Below are positions 16,431-24,547 of a stretch of 34,638 nt of DNA, one piece after another (within the stretch, counting starts at the first letter, position 1; every line of letters begins with the position of its first letter). A model generated the notes under the pieces. It was not told where the DNA came from. It ran no database searches and was given only the letters and a program-made list of their open reading frames with translations. The position numbers and the translations under genes are program-made. Where the stretch lies: assembly GCA_903916675.1 (NCBI GenBank), contig CAIWXQ010000039.1, positions 1-34,638 on the forward strand, written 5' to 3'. The stretch comes from an uncultured bacterium. GTDB lineage: Bacteria > Verrucomicrobiota > Kiritimatiellia > RFP12 > CAIWXQ01.

Positions 16431-17846
16431 ATGCCCACCTCCCTCCAGGATGACATCGCCATTGTCGGCATGGCCTGCCGTTTTGCAGGCGCAGCAGACA
16501 TTGCCGCGTTCTGGCGCAATGTCGTGGCGGGGAAGTCCGCGATCGGCGAGCACCCCAACCCGCGGGCGCCGCGCGTGCTCGACACCTCGTCGCCGCGCTT
16601 TGACCGCCTCAGCACACTGCGCGGCGGATATTTGCGCGAACTCAACACCTTCGCGCCCGGCGTTTTCGGCCTCACGCCCGAGGCGCTCGCCGGCGCCAAC
16701 CCGGACCAGTTTCTCGCCCTGCAGCTCGCCGCCGACGCCCTGCGGCACGCCGGCATCGACCGCGAGGCGCTACCCGCCGGCCGCGCCGGGCTGGTTCTTG
16801 GCTACTCCTCACCGCTGAACGCCGCCACCGCCAACTGGCTGCAGCACGGCCTGGTCGTGGACCAGACCGTGGCTATCCTCCAGCGCTTCTTCCCGACCGC
16901 GGCCGAGGCGCAGCTCACCGAGTTCCGCCAGGTGTTGAAATCCGCGCTGCCGCCCCTGCTGGCGCCAGGGCTGCGCAGCGCCTTCGGCCACGCCATCGCC
17001 GGCCAGTGCGCCGCCGCGCTCGCGCTTTCCGGCCCCGCCAGCGCCGTGGACGCCGGCGCCGCCTCCGCGCTCCTGGCGCTGCGCGCGGCCATGGATGAGC
17101 TGCGCCTCGGCCGCTGCGATGTCGCGCTCGCGGGCGCCGTGCAGAACTGCACCAGCCTGCACGTGCTTATGGGGCTCGCCTGCCTGCTGCCCTTCACCAC
17201 ACGCGACGCCCCCGCCCCGCTCAGCCGCGACGCCGATGGCACCCTCCCCGGCGAAGGCGGCGGCTTCCTTGTGCTCAAGCGCCGCCGCGACGCGGAAAAG
17301 GACGGCAATACCATTTTCGCCCTGCTCAAGGGGATCGGCGTCACGGCCGGCGACGCCTCCGCGCTCGGCGTGCGGCCGGATCCGCGCGGGCTGGTCGCCG
17401 CGATGCAGTTCGGCCAGGATGAAGCCAGTGCGGATCCCGCCACCATCCGGCTGGTCGAGGCGCACGGCTCCGCCGTGCCGCGCGAGGACCAGCTCGAAAT
17501 CAACGCCCTGCGACAGGTCTTCCCGGACCGCACAGGGCCGGCAGCCGGCACACTGATCGGCTCGGTCAAGGCGCAGATCGGCCACTGCTTCGCCGCTGCC
17601 GGGATTGCCGGGATCGTCAAGGCCGCGCTCGCGTTGCATCATCGCATACTGCCACCCACAGCACCGACCGCCGGCCGCCTGCAGGCGCGCCTGGCCCAGG
17701 CATCCTCGCCCTTTTACGTCGACACCGCGCCGCGCCCCTGGGTGCAGGGGCGCCGCCAGCCGCCGCGCCGCGCCGCCGTCAACGCCATCGAATGCGCCTG
17801 CGCGCATGCCCACGCCGTGCTGGAGGAGCACCCGGAACGACGATGA
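16431..17846 (+). CDS. Ketosynthase-like protein lacking the catalytic cysteine
   Basis: This 471-residue protein of the type I PKS beta-ketoacyl synthase family opens with IAIVGMACRFAGAAD. The nucleophile motif, normally DTACSSSL or DAACASSL, reads DAGAASAL, so the active-site Cys is Ala210. Both catalytic histidines remain (H345 in EAHGS, H385 in IGH) with K380 in GSVK. The C-terminal GFGGxNAH loop is also rewritten as ECACAHAH (454-461). It therefore probably cannot perform normal condensation. It might decarboxylate malonyl groups, act as a chain-length-factor-like partner, or be a scaffold. Its stop overlaps the start of the AT-DH-PPTase gene (ATGA), so the two are made together. No ribosome site is obvious before the ATG. 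Confidence 0.88.
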   Translation: MPTSLQDDIAIVGMACRFAGAADIAAFWRNVVAGKSAIGEHPNPRAPRVLDTSSPRFDRLSTLRGGYLRELNTFAPGVFGLTPEALAGANPDQFLALQLAADALRHAGIDREALPAGRAGLVLGYSSPLNAATANWLQHGLVVDQTVAILQRFFPTAAEAQLTEFRQVLKSALPPLLAPGLRSAFGHAIAGQCAAALALSGPASAVDAGAASALLALRAAMDELRLGRCDVALAGAVQNCTSLHVLMGLACLLPFTTRDAPAPLSRDADGTLPGEGGGFLVLKRRRDAEKDGNTIFALLKGIGVTAGDASALGVRPDPRGLVAAMQFGQDEASADPATIRLVEAHGSAVPREDQLEINALRQVFPDRTGPAAGTLIGSVKAQIGHCFAAAGIAGIVKAALALHHRILPPTAPTAGRLQARLAQASSPFYVDTAPRPWVQGRRQPPRRAAVNAIECACAHAHAVLEEHPERR

Positions 17847-20800
17847 ACGCCAGCCGACATCTGCACGACCTGTTCGAGAACGAACTCTGCCTTGTCGGAG
17901 CGGTCTCGGACGCCGCGCTGGCCCGCGAGGCACAGTGGCTGCTGCACGCGCTCGAGCACACCCCGAACCTGTTGCTGCGTGATGTGGCATTTACACTGGC
18001 CCACACCGCGCGCGGCATGCCCGCTGTGCTGGCCATTGTCGCCACGAGCATCCCCGACCTCTGCGAGCGCCTGCGCATCGCCCAGTCCCGGTTCGCCGAC
18101 GGCGCCCTGCGCATCCGCGACAAGAACGGCATGTTCTACTTCCGCCAACGCCTGCGCCCCGCCGGCGGGCTGGTCTTCCTCTTCCCCGGCGAGACCTCGC
18201 AGTATCCGGACGTGCTGCGCGACCTGTGCCTAAGCTTCGACACCTGCCGCGAGGCATTCGACGAGGCTGATGCCGTCTGCCAGGACGACGGCGACGGCTT
18301 CCTCCCCGGCAAGTGGCTGTTCTGCGACAGCATCTCTGCTGCGCGCGCCGGATCTGCCGGCCGGCCGGAACTCGACATGGCCGGCGCCATCCAGTGCACC
18401 CACGCCGCCAGCACCGCGCTGACGCGGCTGTTCGATGAACTCGGTATCCGGCCCGACGCGCTCCTCGGCCATAGCGGCGGGGAGTTCGTGGCGCTCGAAC
18501 GCGCCGGCGTCTTCGGCGCGCTCTCGCAGGCCGACCGCCTCCAGTTCCTGCGCGAAGGCTACCAGATGGCCCGTTCGCTCTCCGGCCGTCCGGACACCCC
18601 TCTTTACGCGCTGCTTTCCGTAGAGGACGCTCCGCACGACTGGCAAGAGACGCTCCCCGAGCGCTGGCGCGGCCAGGTCAAGCCGGTCATGCTCAACGGC
18701 CCGCGCCAGACCGTCGTGGCTGTTCCTGCCGAAGCCGAAGCTGAGATCGCGGTGGACCTCCGCCGCCGCGGTGTGCGCCCCGGTCGCCTCGGCCTGCAAC
18801 GCTACTACCACCTGCCCGACTTCGCCCCCGCCATCCCGGCACTGCGCGCGGACCTGCGCCGCTGGATCCGCCGCCCGCCGCGCATTCCGCTCTATTCCTG
18901 CCTGCTGGCCGACCGTCATGGAGACAGCCCTTCGGCCATTCTCGACGCCTGCGTGCGGCAGTGGCGCGAACCTGTGCGCTTCGCCGAAACCGTCGAGAAG
19001 CTCCACGCCGACGGCTTCCGCATTTTTGTCGAACTGGGCGCGCGCGGCAACCTCTCGACCCGCGTCACAGATGTGCTCGGCAATCGCCCGCATGCCGCCG
19101 TGGCCACCAACCGCATCCACCGTCCCGGCCTCACCCAACTCCACCACGCCCTGGCCCTGCTGGCCGCGCACGGCGTCAGCCTCGACGCCACCGTCCTGCA
19201 CCAGCACCGCGGTTCGCGCCTGCTGGAGCTGCGCCGCAGCGCCACCACACCCCGCCGCAGCCGCGTCGAACCGACCGTGTTGCTTGACGGCACCCTTCCT
19301 GAGATCGTTGACCTCCCGCTGGTCGCGCCGCTCGCCGGCGACGCCGCAGCCGGCGAGACCCCGACCGCTGTCCGCCCTGCCACGCTCCGGCCCGACAACT
19401 TCGGCGCCGACTTCCCCCTGCTCGTGGACGCCGAACTGCTCCAAGAAAAGCTAGGCGAGTCCATTGACCTTGCCAAGACCTATTCCATTGAAGACTATCC
19501 TTTCCTCCGCGACTACGCCCTCGCCGCCCACCGCGTCTCGCTCAGCAATCCGCGCCTCGGCGGCCTGCCGATTCTCTCCGCCGTCGTCTGCATCGAGATC
19601 ATGGCCGAGGCGGCCCGCCGCCTTGCACCGACCCGGCGCGTGGTACAGGTCAACGACCTGCGTGGCAAGCGCATGATCACGCTTGAACAGGGTGAGGCGC
19701 GTGTCCTCATCCAGGCCCGCCACGTGGAATGGCCCGACCCCAGCCAGTTCGCCGTGCATGTCACGCTGCGCACCCCCGTGCCGGGCAGCACCTTCTCGAT
19801 CCCCGCGGCCGAAGCCACGGTCGTGCTGGCCAGTTTCCCGATGGAACGCGAGACCGCCACCCCCGCGCCGCTGCGCAACCCGCACGTGGCCAACTGGACC
19901 AAGCCCGACATCTATCCGGACCGCCTCTTCCAGGGGCGTCTGCTGCAGTCCGTCAACCACGTGTTCCAGTGGGGCGAGGACGGGCTTGACTACGAGATTG
20001 TCGTGCCGTCGCGCGCCGAAGCCGTGCGCGCCACGCGCTATCCGCTCTTCTCGGTCTGGCCGCTGACCATGGACGGCGTCAGCTCCGGCATCGGCCTCTG
20101 GCGCAGCCAGGAGAAGTTCAACGGCACGCTGACCCTGCCGTTTCGCGCCCGCAACATCCGCTTCCTGGCGCCCGTGATCCCCGAGGGCAGCAGCCTCCGC
20201 GCCTACCTGCGCATCACGGCCCAGAACCCACGCTCGTACGTGGCTGACGTGCTCGTTTCCGACGGCCGCGGCCGCCTGGTCATGGCCGCCACCGGATGGG
20301 AGGAGTTGATCTGCCCGGTGACACCCGCCGTCCACCGCCTGCTGCAGCGGCCGGCTGATTCGTTCCTCACGCAGGACCTCCCGCCCGCGCTGCTGGGAGA
20401 CGGCGCACTCGTCGTGCGAGGCAGCCACATTGTCGCCAATCCGGGCCACATCTTCGAAGAGCAACAGGATCTCTGGCTCAAGGCCGCGGCCTTTGCGCTC
20501 CTCAACCCCGCCGAGCGCGACGAGTGGCTGGCCATGCGCGGCATCGCCTCCCGCCGCATCGAGTGGCTCCTCGGCCGCGCCTGCGTCAAGGACGCCCTCC
20601 GCCGCCACCTCCTCGAGCAGCACCAGCAGAACTGGGCCGCCGCGGACATCCCGATCTGGACCGACGACTCCGGCAAACCGCACGCGCTGGGCGCCTGGCA
20701 GGACCGCACGCGCGAGATCGTGGATATTTCCATCGCCCACACCGGCGGTCTAGTAGCTGCCGCCATCACGGTCAACGGCCGCATCGGCATCGACCTCGAG

Positions 20801-21148
20801 CGCCTTGGCCGCGACCTCACCGACGACTTCTCCCGCAGCGTCTTCACCCCGGAGGAGAACGAACTGGCCGCACAGTCCGGCGACGCACCCACCACCCTGC
20901 TGCGCTTCTGGTGCGCCAAGGAGGCGCTGGCCAAGGCACTGGGAACAGGCATCCGCTATAACCCCGGCGACCTCCGCACCCATGCCTTCGACCCGGCCAC
21001 CGGGCGCGCCGAACTGGAGCTTGCCGGGCAGTGGCGCGACGCCTTCCGGCCGCTGCAGGGACGCGCCCTGACGGTCCACACCAACCTGCTGGATTCCCAC
21101 ATTCTCGCCTCCTGCGTCATCCCCGCTGCGCTGCTGCCGTTGCCGTAG
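17843..21148 (+). CDS. Acyltransferase / dehydratase-like / phosphopantetheinyl transferase fusion
   Basis: This 1101-residue multidomain protein has a KS-AT-type linker (1-105), an acyltransferase (about 108-430; FLFPGETSQY, nucleophile S211 in GHSGGE, H323 in YYHLPDF), a linker of about 110 residues, and a double-hotdog dehydratase-like domain (about 540-825). In the dehydratase the catalytic His of FLRDH is Tyr558, while Asp744 (WPLTMDG) is kept. A C-terminal Sfp-type PPTase (about 890-1090) has GIDLE at 982-986 and the WCAKEALAK motif at 1023-1031, both intact. No ACP motif and no ketoreductase are present. The layout resembles the end of large glycolipid/polyunsaturated-fatty-acid-like type I PKS proteins split from their middle. 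The start overlaps the ketosynthase stop. Confidence 0.88.
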   Translation: MNASRHLHDLFENELCLVGAVSDAALAREAQWLLHALEHTPNLLLRDVAFTLAHTARGMPAVLAIVATSIPDLCERLRIAQSRFADGALRIRDKNGMFYFRQRLRPAGGLVFLFPGETSQYPDVLRDLCLSFDTCREAFDEADAVCQDDGDGFLPGKWLFCDSISAARAGSAGRPELDMAGAIQCTHAASTALTRLFDELGIRPDALLGHSGGEFVALERAGVFGALSQADRLQFLREGYQMARSLSGRPDTPLYALLSVEDAPHDWQETLPERWRGQVKPVMLNGPRQTVVAVPAEAEAEIAVDLRRRGVRPGRLGLQRYYHLPDFAPAIPALRADLRRWIRRPPRIPLYSCLLADRHGDSPSAILDACVRQWREPVRFAETVEKLHADGFRIFVELGARGNLSTRVTDVLGNRPHAAVATNRIHRPGLTQLHHALALLAAHGVSLDATVLHQHRGSRLLELRRSATTPRRSRVEPTVLLDGTLPEIVDLPLVAPLAGDAAAGETPTAVRPATLRPDNFGADFPLLVDAELLQEKLGESIDLAKTYSIEDYPFLRDYALAAHRVSLSNPRLGGLPILSAVVCIEIMAEAARRLAPTRRVVQVNDLRGKRMITLEQGEARVLIQARHVEWPDPSQFAVHVTLRTPVPGSTFSIPAAEATVVLASFPMERETATPAPLRNPHVANWTKPDIYPDRLFQGRLLQSVNHVFQWGEDGLDYEIVVPSRAEAVRATRYPLFSVWPLTMDGVSSGIGLWRSQEKFNGTLTLPFRARNIRFLAPVIPEGSSLRAYLRITAQNPRSYVADVLVSDGRGRLVMAATGWEELICPVTPAVHRLLQRPADSFLTQDLPPALLGDGALVVRGSHIVANPGHIFEEQQDLWLKAAAFALLNPAERDEWLAMRGIASRRIEWLLGRACVKDALRRHLLEQHQQNWAAADIPIWTDDSGKPHALGAWQDRTREIVDISIAHTGGLVAAAITVNGRIGIDLERLGRDLTDDFSRSVFTPEENELAAQSGDAPTTLLRFWCAKEALAKALGTGIRYNPGDLRTHAFDPATGRAELELAGQWRDAFRPLQGRALTVHTNLLDSHILASCVIPAALLPLP

Positions 21149-21154
21149 GGAAAA

Positions 21155-21275
21155 GTCATTGGTCATTGGTGCAAGAACACATGCAGATTATAAGAAGGAT
21201 TTGAATCGGGATCGACATCGCTATCGAGATCGGCATCGAATCTCCGACACCGGTAGCGGCTCCGATGCCAATCGA
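21155..21275. repeat. Degenerate ATCGNN hexamer repeat before the RluA gene
   Basis: After a 7-bp doublet (gtcattggtcattg at 21155) the spacer runs into loosely repeated 6-bp units (atcggg atcgac atcgct atcgag atcggc atcgaa, about 21204-21240). The downstream half is the inverse type. ggcatcg at 21232-21238 pairs exactly with cgatgcc at 21263-21269. The same repeat family recurs at 31158-31214. Confidence 0.65.
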
Positions 21276-21286
21276 TTGCCAGCCCC

Positions 21287-21958
21287 ATGCACCCACGCAC
21301 GCCAGCCCCTCCTGTGCCGCCCGAGTTTCTGTATCGCGATGACGATGTCGTGTCGGTGAACAAACCCGAGGGAGTCGCCGCCGTGCCGGAGCACGCGCAC
21401 GATCCGGACTGCCTGGCCGCGCGGGTTTCCACCGCACTGGGCGGCAAGGTCATGCCCGTGCACCGTCTCGACAAGGATGTCAGCGGCGTGATCCTCTACG
21501 CCCTGCACGCGGCCAGCCACAGGTTTCTGAACACGGTCTTCGAAGAGCGCCGGGTGCACAAGACCTACCAGGCGCTGGTGCATGGAACCGTCGCGGCGGA
21601 CCATGGCACGATCGACCAACCGATCCGCGAATACGGCTCCGGCCGCATGGGCGTCTCACCGGACGGCAAGCCGAGCGTCACCGTCTTCCGCGTGCGCGAG
21701 CGGTTCGGGCCGTTCACACTGCTGGATGCCGAGCCGCAGACCGGCCGGCGCCACCAGATCCGCGTGCACCTCTATCACCTCGGCCACCCAATCGTCGGCG
21801 ATCTGCGCTACGGCGAACGCGCCTCGCAGCAGCGCTTCGCACGCCTCCTGCTGCACGCCTCCGGCATCTCCCTGCCGCTGCCGTCCGGCAACACCCTCGA
21901 CCTACGCGACTGCCCTTCCGCTTCGTTCAACGCAGAACTGGCGCGGCTGCGTGGTTAG
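21287..21958 (+). CDS. RluA-family pseudouridine synthase
   Basis: This 223-residue enzyme isomerises uridine to pseudouridine in rRNA or tRNA. The signature VHRLDKDVSGVIL places the catalytic Asp at D62. RRHQIRVHLYHLGHPIVGDLRYG is the conserved RNA-binding segment. There is no S4 domain and the protein is short, like the RluE/TruC-size members, so the exact target base cannot be assigned. The start is uncertain: the ATG at 21287 has no ribosome site, and a GTG at 21314 would remove nine poorly conserved Pro-rich residues. It directly follows a repeat-rich spacer. Confidence 0.88.
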   Translation: MHPRTPAPPVPPEFLYRDDDVVSVNKPEGVAAVPEHAHDPDCLAARVSTALGGKVMPVHRLDKDVSGVILYALHAASHRFLNTVFEERRVHKTYQALVHGTVAADHGTIDQPIREYGSGRMGVSPDGKPSVTVFRVRERFGPFTLLDAEPQTGRRHQIRVHLYHLGHPIVGDLRYGERASQQRFARLLLHASGISLPLPSGNTLDLRDCPSASFNAELARLRG

Positions 21959-21977
21959 CGCACGTTCGGCAAGCGCA

Positions 21978-22006
21978 TGGCCGCACAGCAGGGGCAAATG
22001 CGGCCA
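21978..22006. terminator. Palindrome between convergent genes, probable bidirectional terminator
   Basis: A perfect 8-bp stem (tggccgca 21978-21985, tgcggcca 21999-22006) with a 13-base loop sits between the ends of the RluA gene (plus) and the second MFS gene (minus). There is no clear T tract on either side, so its strength is uncertain. Confidence 0.45.
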
Positions 22007-22066
22007 CACTCTTCCTGCTGTTGATCCCGTCGTCGTCCGGAGATTGACTTCCAGTCGTTCGGCGAC

Positions 22067-23557
22067 TCACACGGGCAAGACTTCGGGCACGGCCACCATC
22101 GGCGGCGTATAGCCCTTGTCGCCACCGCGCTTCTTCCATTCGCGGTAGAGAAATACCAGAAAGACAAGCGACAGTCCCTGGAAGAAGGCTGTCCAGACCG
22201 GATAGAAACGGTACCGAAAATCGCCCATGCCCAAGCCGGTCTGCAGATAGTTCATGAAGAACCCGACCAGCAGGCTGCCGAAGATCATCGCAAAGCTCCG
22301 CAGCATGGCATTGGCGGAGGAGAACTGCCCGTAGCGCTCCTTGGGCAGCAGGCGCATGAACATCGGGATCTCCGCCGCCCACATCATCGTGTAAAACGGC
22401 ACGTAGAGGAAGGTGAGCCCATAGAGCAGGACGAGGTTGCCGGACGGCCCGAAGTCGCGAAAAATATAGATGCACTGCAGGACGTTGATGGCCGCGCAGA
22501 CGGCCACGGCCACAAAAAAGACGCGGATTGGATTGTGCCGGTCCGCCAGCCATGCAATCGGATACTGCAGCAGGAAATTGAGCGGCGCAGAGTAGAAAGC
22601 CACGTCCCCGAGCTGCTCCAGGGTCAAACCGAGGGCATTGCGGTTGCGCAGCAACTGGAAGACGGTGGACTGGCTGGACATGGCGAAGCAGGTGCTGGTC
22701 AGGAAAAAAAACCAGTAGAAGCGGTGCGTGAAGCACTCTGTCGCAAAGGTCCTGGCCGATGAGAAGAACCCCTTGCGGCAGTCCAGGTTCGGCGGCGGCG
22801 GCGGGTACTGCCCCTCCCGCACGAAGCAGCACATCAGCAGGAAGCAAACCACGTAGGCAATACCGCCCACCACGAAGATCATCCGGAAATGATCAAGCGC
22901 GTGGGGAAAAATCAGTTTGTTGTAGAACATGCCGGCCGCGATCCCGACCATGCGGAACAGCGCGAGAAAGCGCGAGAGGAACTGCTGCGGCACCACGTCG
23001 TTGAACAAGTACCAGTAAACCGTGCCGACGAAGATATTGGCAAAATCGAACCCGACGAACAACGCGCCGAACACCAGCAGTGTCAGGGTCTTCCGGCTGA
23101 TCTCAAATCCCAGCAGCGTGGCGTGCGCCGCGTTGCCGATCAGCAGGTTCACCACGTCGCCGTAGCAGCCGATCAGCACCATGAACAGCCCCACAAACGG
23201 CGTGGCCCATGCCAGGTAGGGAATGCGCCGCCCCCACCGCCCGCGATGGCGGTCGCTGTGGAAGCTGACTATGGGCGCGAAAACGAAGATGATGGCGTAG
23301 GCCAGCGTCTTGTTCAGGATCACCACGGTCGCGTCGTCCGCGCCCAGATCGTTCAGCTTGAGCGGCAGGATGCTGGGGACGTTGGTGTCCAGCAGCGAAT
23401 TGAAAAAGTCGCCCCAGAGCAGCCAGAAGAAGAGCGTGACCAGCCCGAAGGTGGTATAGCGGAGCGTGCCGACCGTGAAGATGCGATGGCCGGCCGGCGC
23501 CGGGGCGCCCGCGCCCAAAGAGCCGCCGGCACCCGCCGGATCGATCGAGGACGTCAT
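22067..23557 (-). CDS. MFS transporter
   Basis: This 496-residue polytopic membrane protein of about 12 helices is paralogous to the core of the 11580-13718 transporter. Shared landmarks are VGTLRYTT, FFWLLWGDFF, SDRHRGRWGRRIPYLAW, VYWYLFNDVVPQQFLSRF and KERYGQFSSANAMLRS. It lacks the extra N-terminal four-helix region and the soluble C-terminal insert of the paralogue. Substrate is unknown. Related carriers in PVC bacteria are often annotated as sugar or nucleoside transporters. The ATG at 23557 is chosen (GGAG ten bases upstream). A TTG at 23587 would add ten residues without similarity. Confidence 0.88.
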   Translation of the reverse strand: MTSSIDPAGAGGSLGAGAPAPAGHRIFTVGTLRYTTFGLVTLFFWLLWGDFFNSLLDTNVPSILPLKLNDLGADDATVVILNKTLAYAIIFVFAPIVSFHSDRHRGRWGRRIPYLAWATPFVGLFMVLIGCYGDVVNLLIGNAAHATLLGFEISRKTLTLLVFGALFVGFDFANIFVGTVYWYLFNDVVPQQFLSRFLALFRMVGIAAGMFYNKLIFPHALDHFRMIFVVGGIAYVVCFLLMCCFVREGQYPPPPPNLDCRKGFFSSARTFATECFTHRFYWFFFLTSTCFAMSSQSTVFQLLRNRNALGLTLEQLGDVAFYSAPLNFLLQYPIAWLADRHNPIRVFFVAVAVCAAINVLQCIYIFRDFGPSGNLVLLYGLTFLYVPFYTMMWAAEIPMFMRLLPKERYGQFSSANAMLRSFAMIFGSLLVGFFMNYLQTGLGMGDFRYRFYPVWTAFFQGLSLVFLVFLYREWKKRGGDKGYTPPMVAVPEVLPV

Positions 23558-23707
23558 CAGGTTCTGCTCCGCCTCTCTGCCCGGCAAGCCCCTCTGCCGC
23601 GCAATTGCGGGTCATGGTACCATGCTGCGGTGGCGGAAGCCACGCACGTTTCCTCCGGGTTACCAGGGCGGATCCGCCAAAAATGGCTGCAGACGATCCA
23701 CCGTCTA

Positions 23708-23716
23708 TGGTATAAA
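23708..23716 (+). promoter_or_regulatory. Extended -10 promoter of the DedA gene, apparently leaderless
   Basis: TGGTATAAA (TG-N-TATAAA) ends at 23716, seven bases before the ATG at 23724. There is no Shine-Dalgarno and no good -35 box, as expected for an extended -10 promoter. The predicted start falls at the ATG. Confidence 0.48.
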
Positions 23717-23723
23717 ACCCGCC

Positions 23724-24359
23724 ATGTTGACGGAAACATTCAAAGAGGTTGGCGACTGGTACCTCTCGGCACTGTCGCACTGGGGCTACAGCCTGGTGGC
23801 GCTGCTGATGGCGGTCGAGAGTTCGATCGTGCCGCTTCCCAGCGAGATTGTCATCCCGCCAGCCGCGCACCTGGTGCACACGGGACAGCTTAAACTTTCC
23901 ATGACCGGGCTGGTGATCGCCGGCGCCCTTGGCTCCTGGCTCGGCGCCAGCGTCATGTACTGGTTCGCGCGCCTGGCCGGGCGTCCGCTGGTGGTGCGCT
24001 TCGGCCGCTACGTACTCGTGACGCACGAAAAGCTCGCTGGCGCGGAACGCTGGGCCGCGCACTACGGCCAGGTCGGCATCTTCGTGGCGCGCCTGCTGCC
24101 GGTCGTGCGCCATCTCATCGGCCTGCCTGCCGGCATCGTGCGCATGAACTACCTGCAGTACTCGCTTTACACGCTGCTGGGCTCCGCGATCTGGTGCGGC
24201 GTGCTCTGCTGGGTCGGCGTGCAGGCCGGACAGGATGAAAAGCTCCTCGCCGGCGACATGCACCGCATCACCCTCTGGCTCGGCGCCGCCGTCCTCATGC
24301 TCGGCGGGATGTACTACTTCCTCGTCCACCGGCACATGCACAGCGCAAAGCCCCGCTAG
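23724..24359 (+). CDS. DedA-family membrane protein
   Basis: This 211-residue integral membrane protein belongs to the DedA (SNARE-associated) family. Members act as undecaprenyl-phosphate or phospholipid flippases and support envelope integrity. Family features are ESSIVPLPSEIVIPPAAHL near residue 32, a GALGSWLGASVMYWFARLAG membrane segment, and the conserved ARLLPVVRHLIGLPAG motif. The frame is open 258 bases upstream, but the ATG at 23724 fits the family N terminus and a promoter lies directly before it. It is divergent from the MFS transporter at 22067-23557. Confidence 0.9.
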   Translation: MLTETFKEVGDWYLSALSHWGYSLVALLMAVESSIVPLPSEIVIPPAAHLVHTGQLKLSMTGLVIAGALGSWLGASVMYWFARLAGRPLVVRFGRYVLVTHEKLAGAERWAAHYGQVGIFVARLLPVVRHLIGLPAGIVRMNYLQYSLYTLLGSAIWCGVLCWVGVQAGQDEKLLAGDMHRITLWLGAAVLMLGGMYYFLVHRHMHSAKPR

Positions 24360-24380
24360 GTTTACAGGCGCGGCGACCGA

Positions 24381-24430
24381 GGCCGGACGCCTTCCCAAAA
24401 TATTCACGGACACTCCGGCCGCCTTCCTCT
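24381..24430 (+). terminator. Weak candidate terminator after the DedA gene
   Basis: ggccgga (24381-24387) pairs with tccggcc (24414-24420) around a 26-base loop, followed by a pyrimidine-rich stretch (gccttcctcttctttc). The long loop and interrupted T run make this tentative. Confidence 0.3.
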
Positions 24431-24547
24431 TCTTTCGTGCCCGCCATCGCGCCACGATCCTCCACGTCGCCGGGCAAGCTTGCTCCGCCCGCATGTCTGG
24501 GGTACGCTCATGCCACTCTATTTTTGATTTGCGGCAATGAGCAGGCG

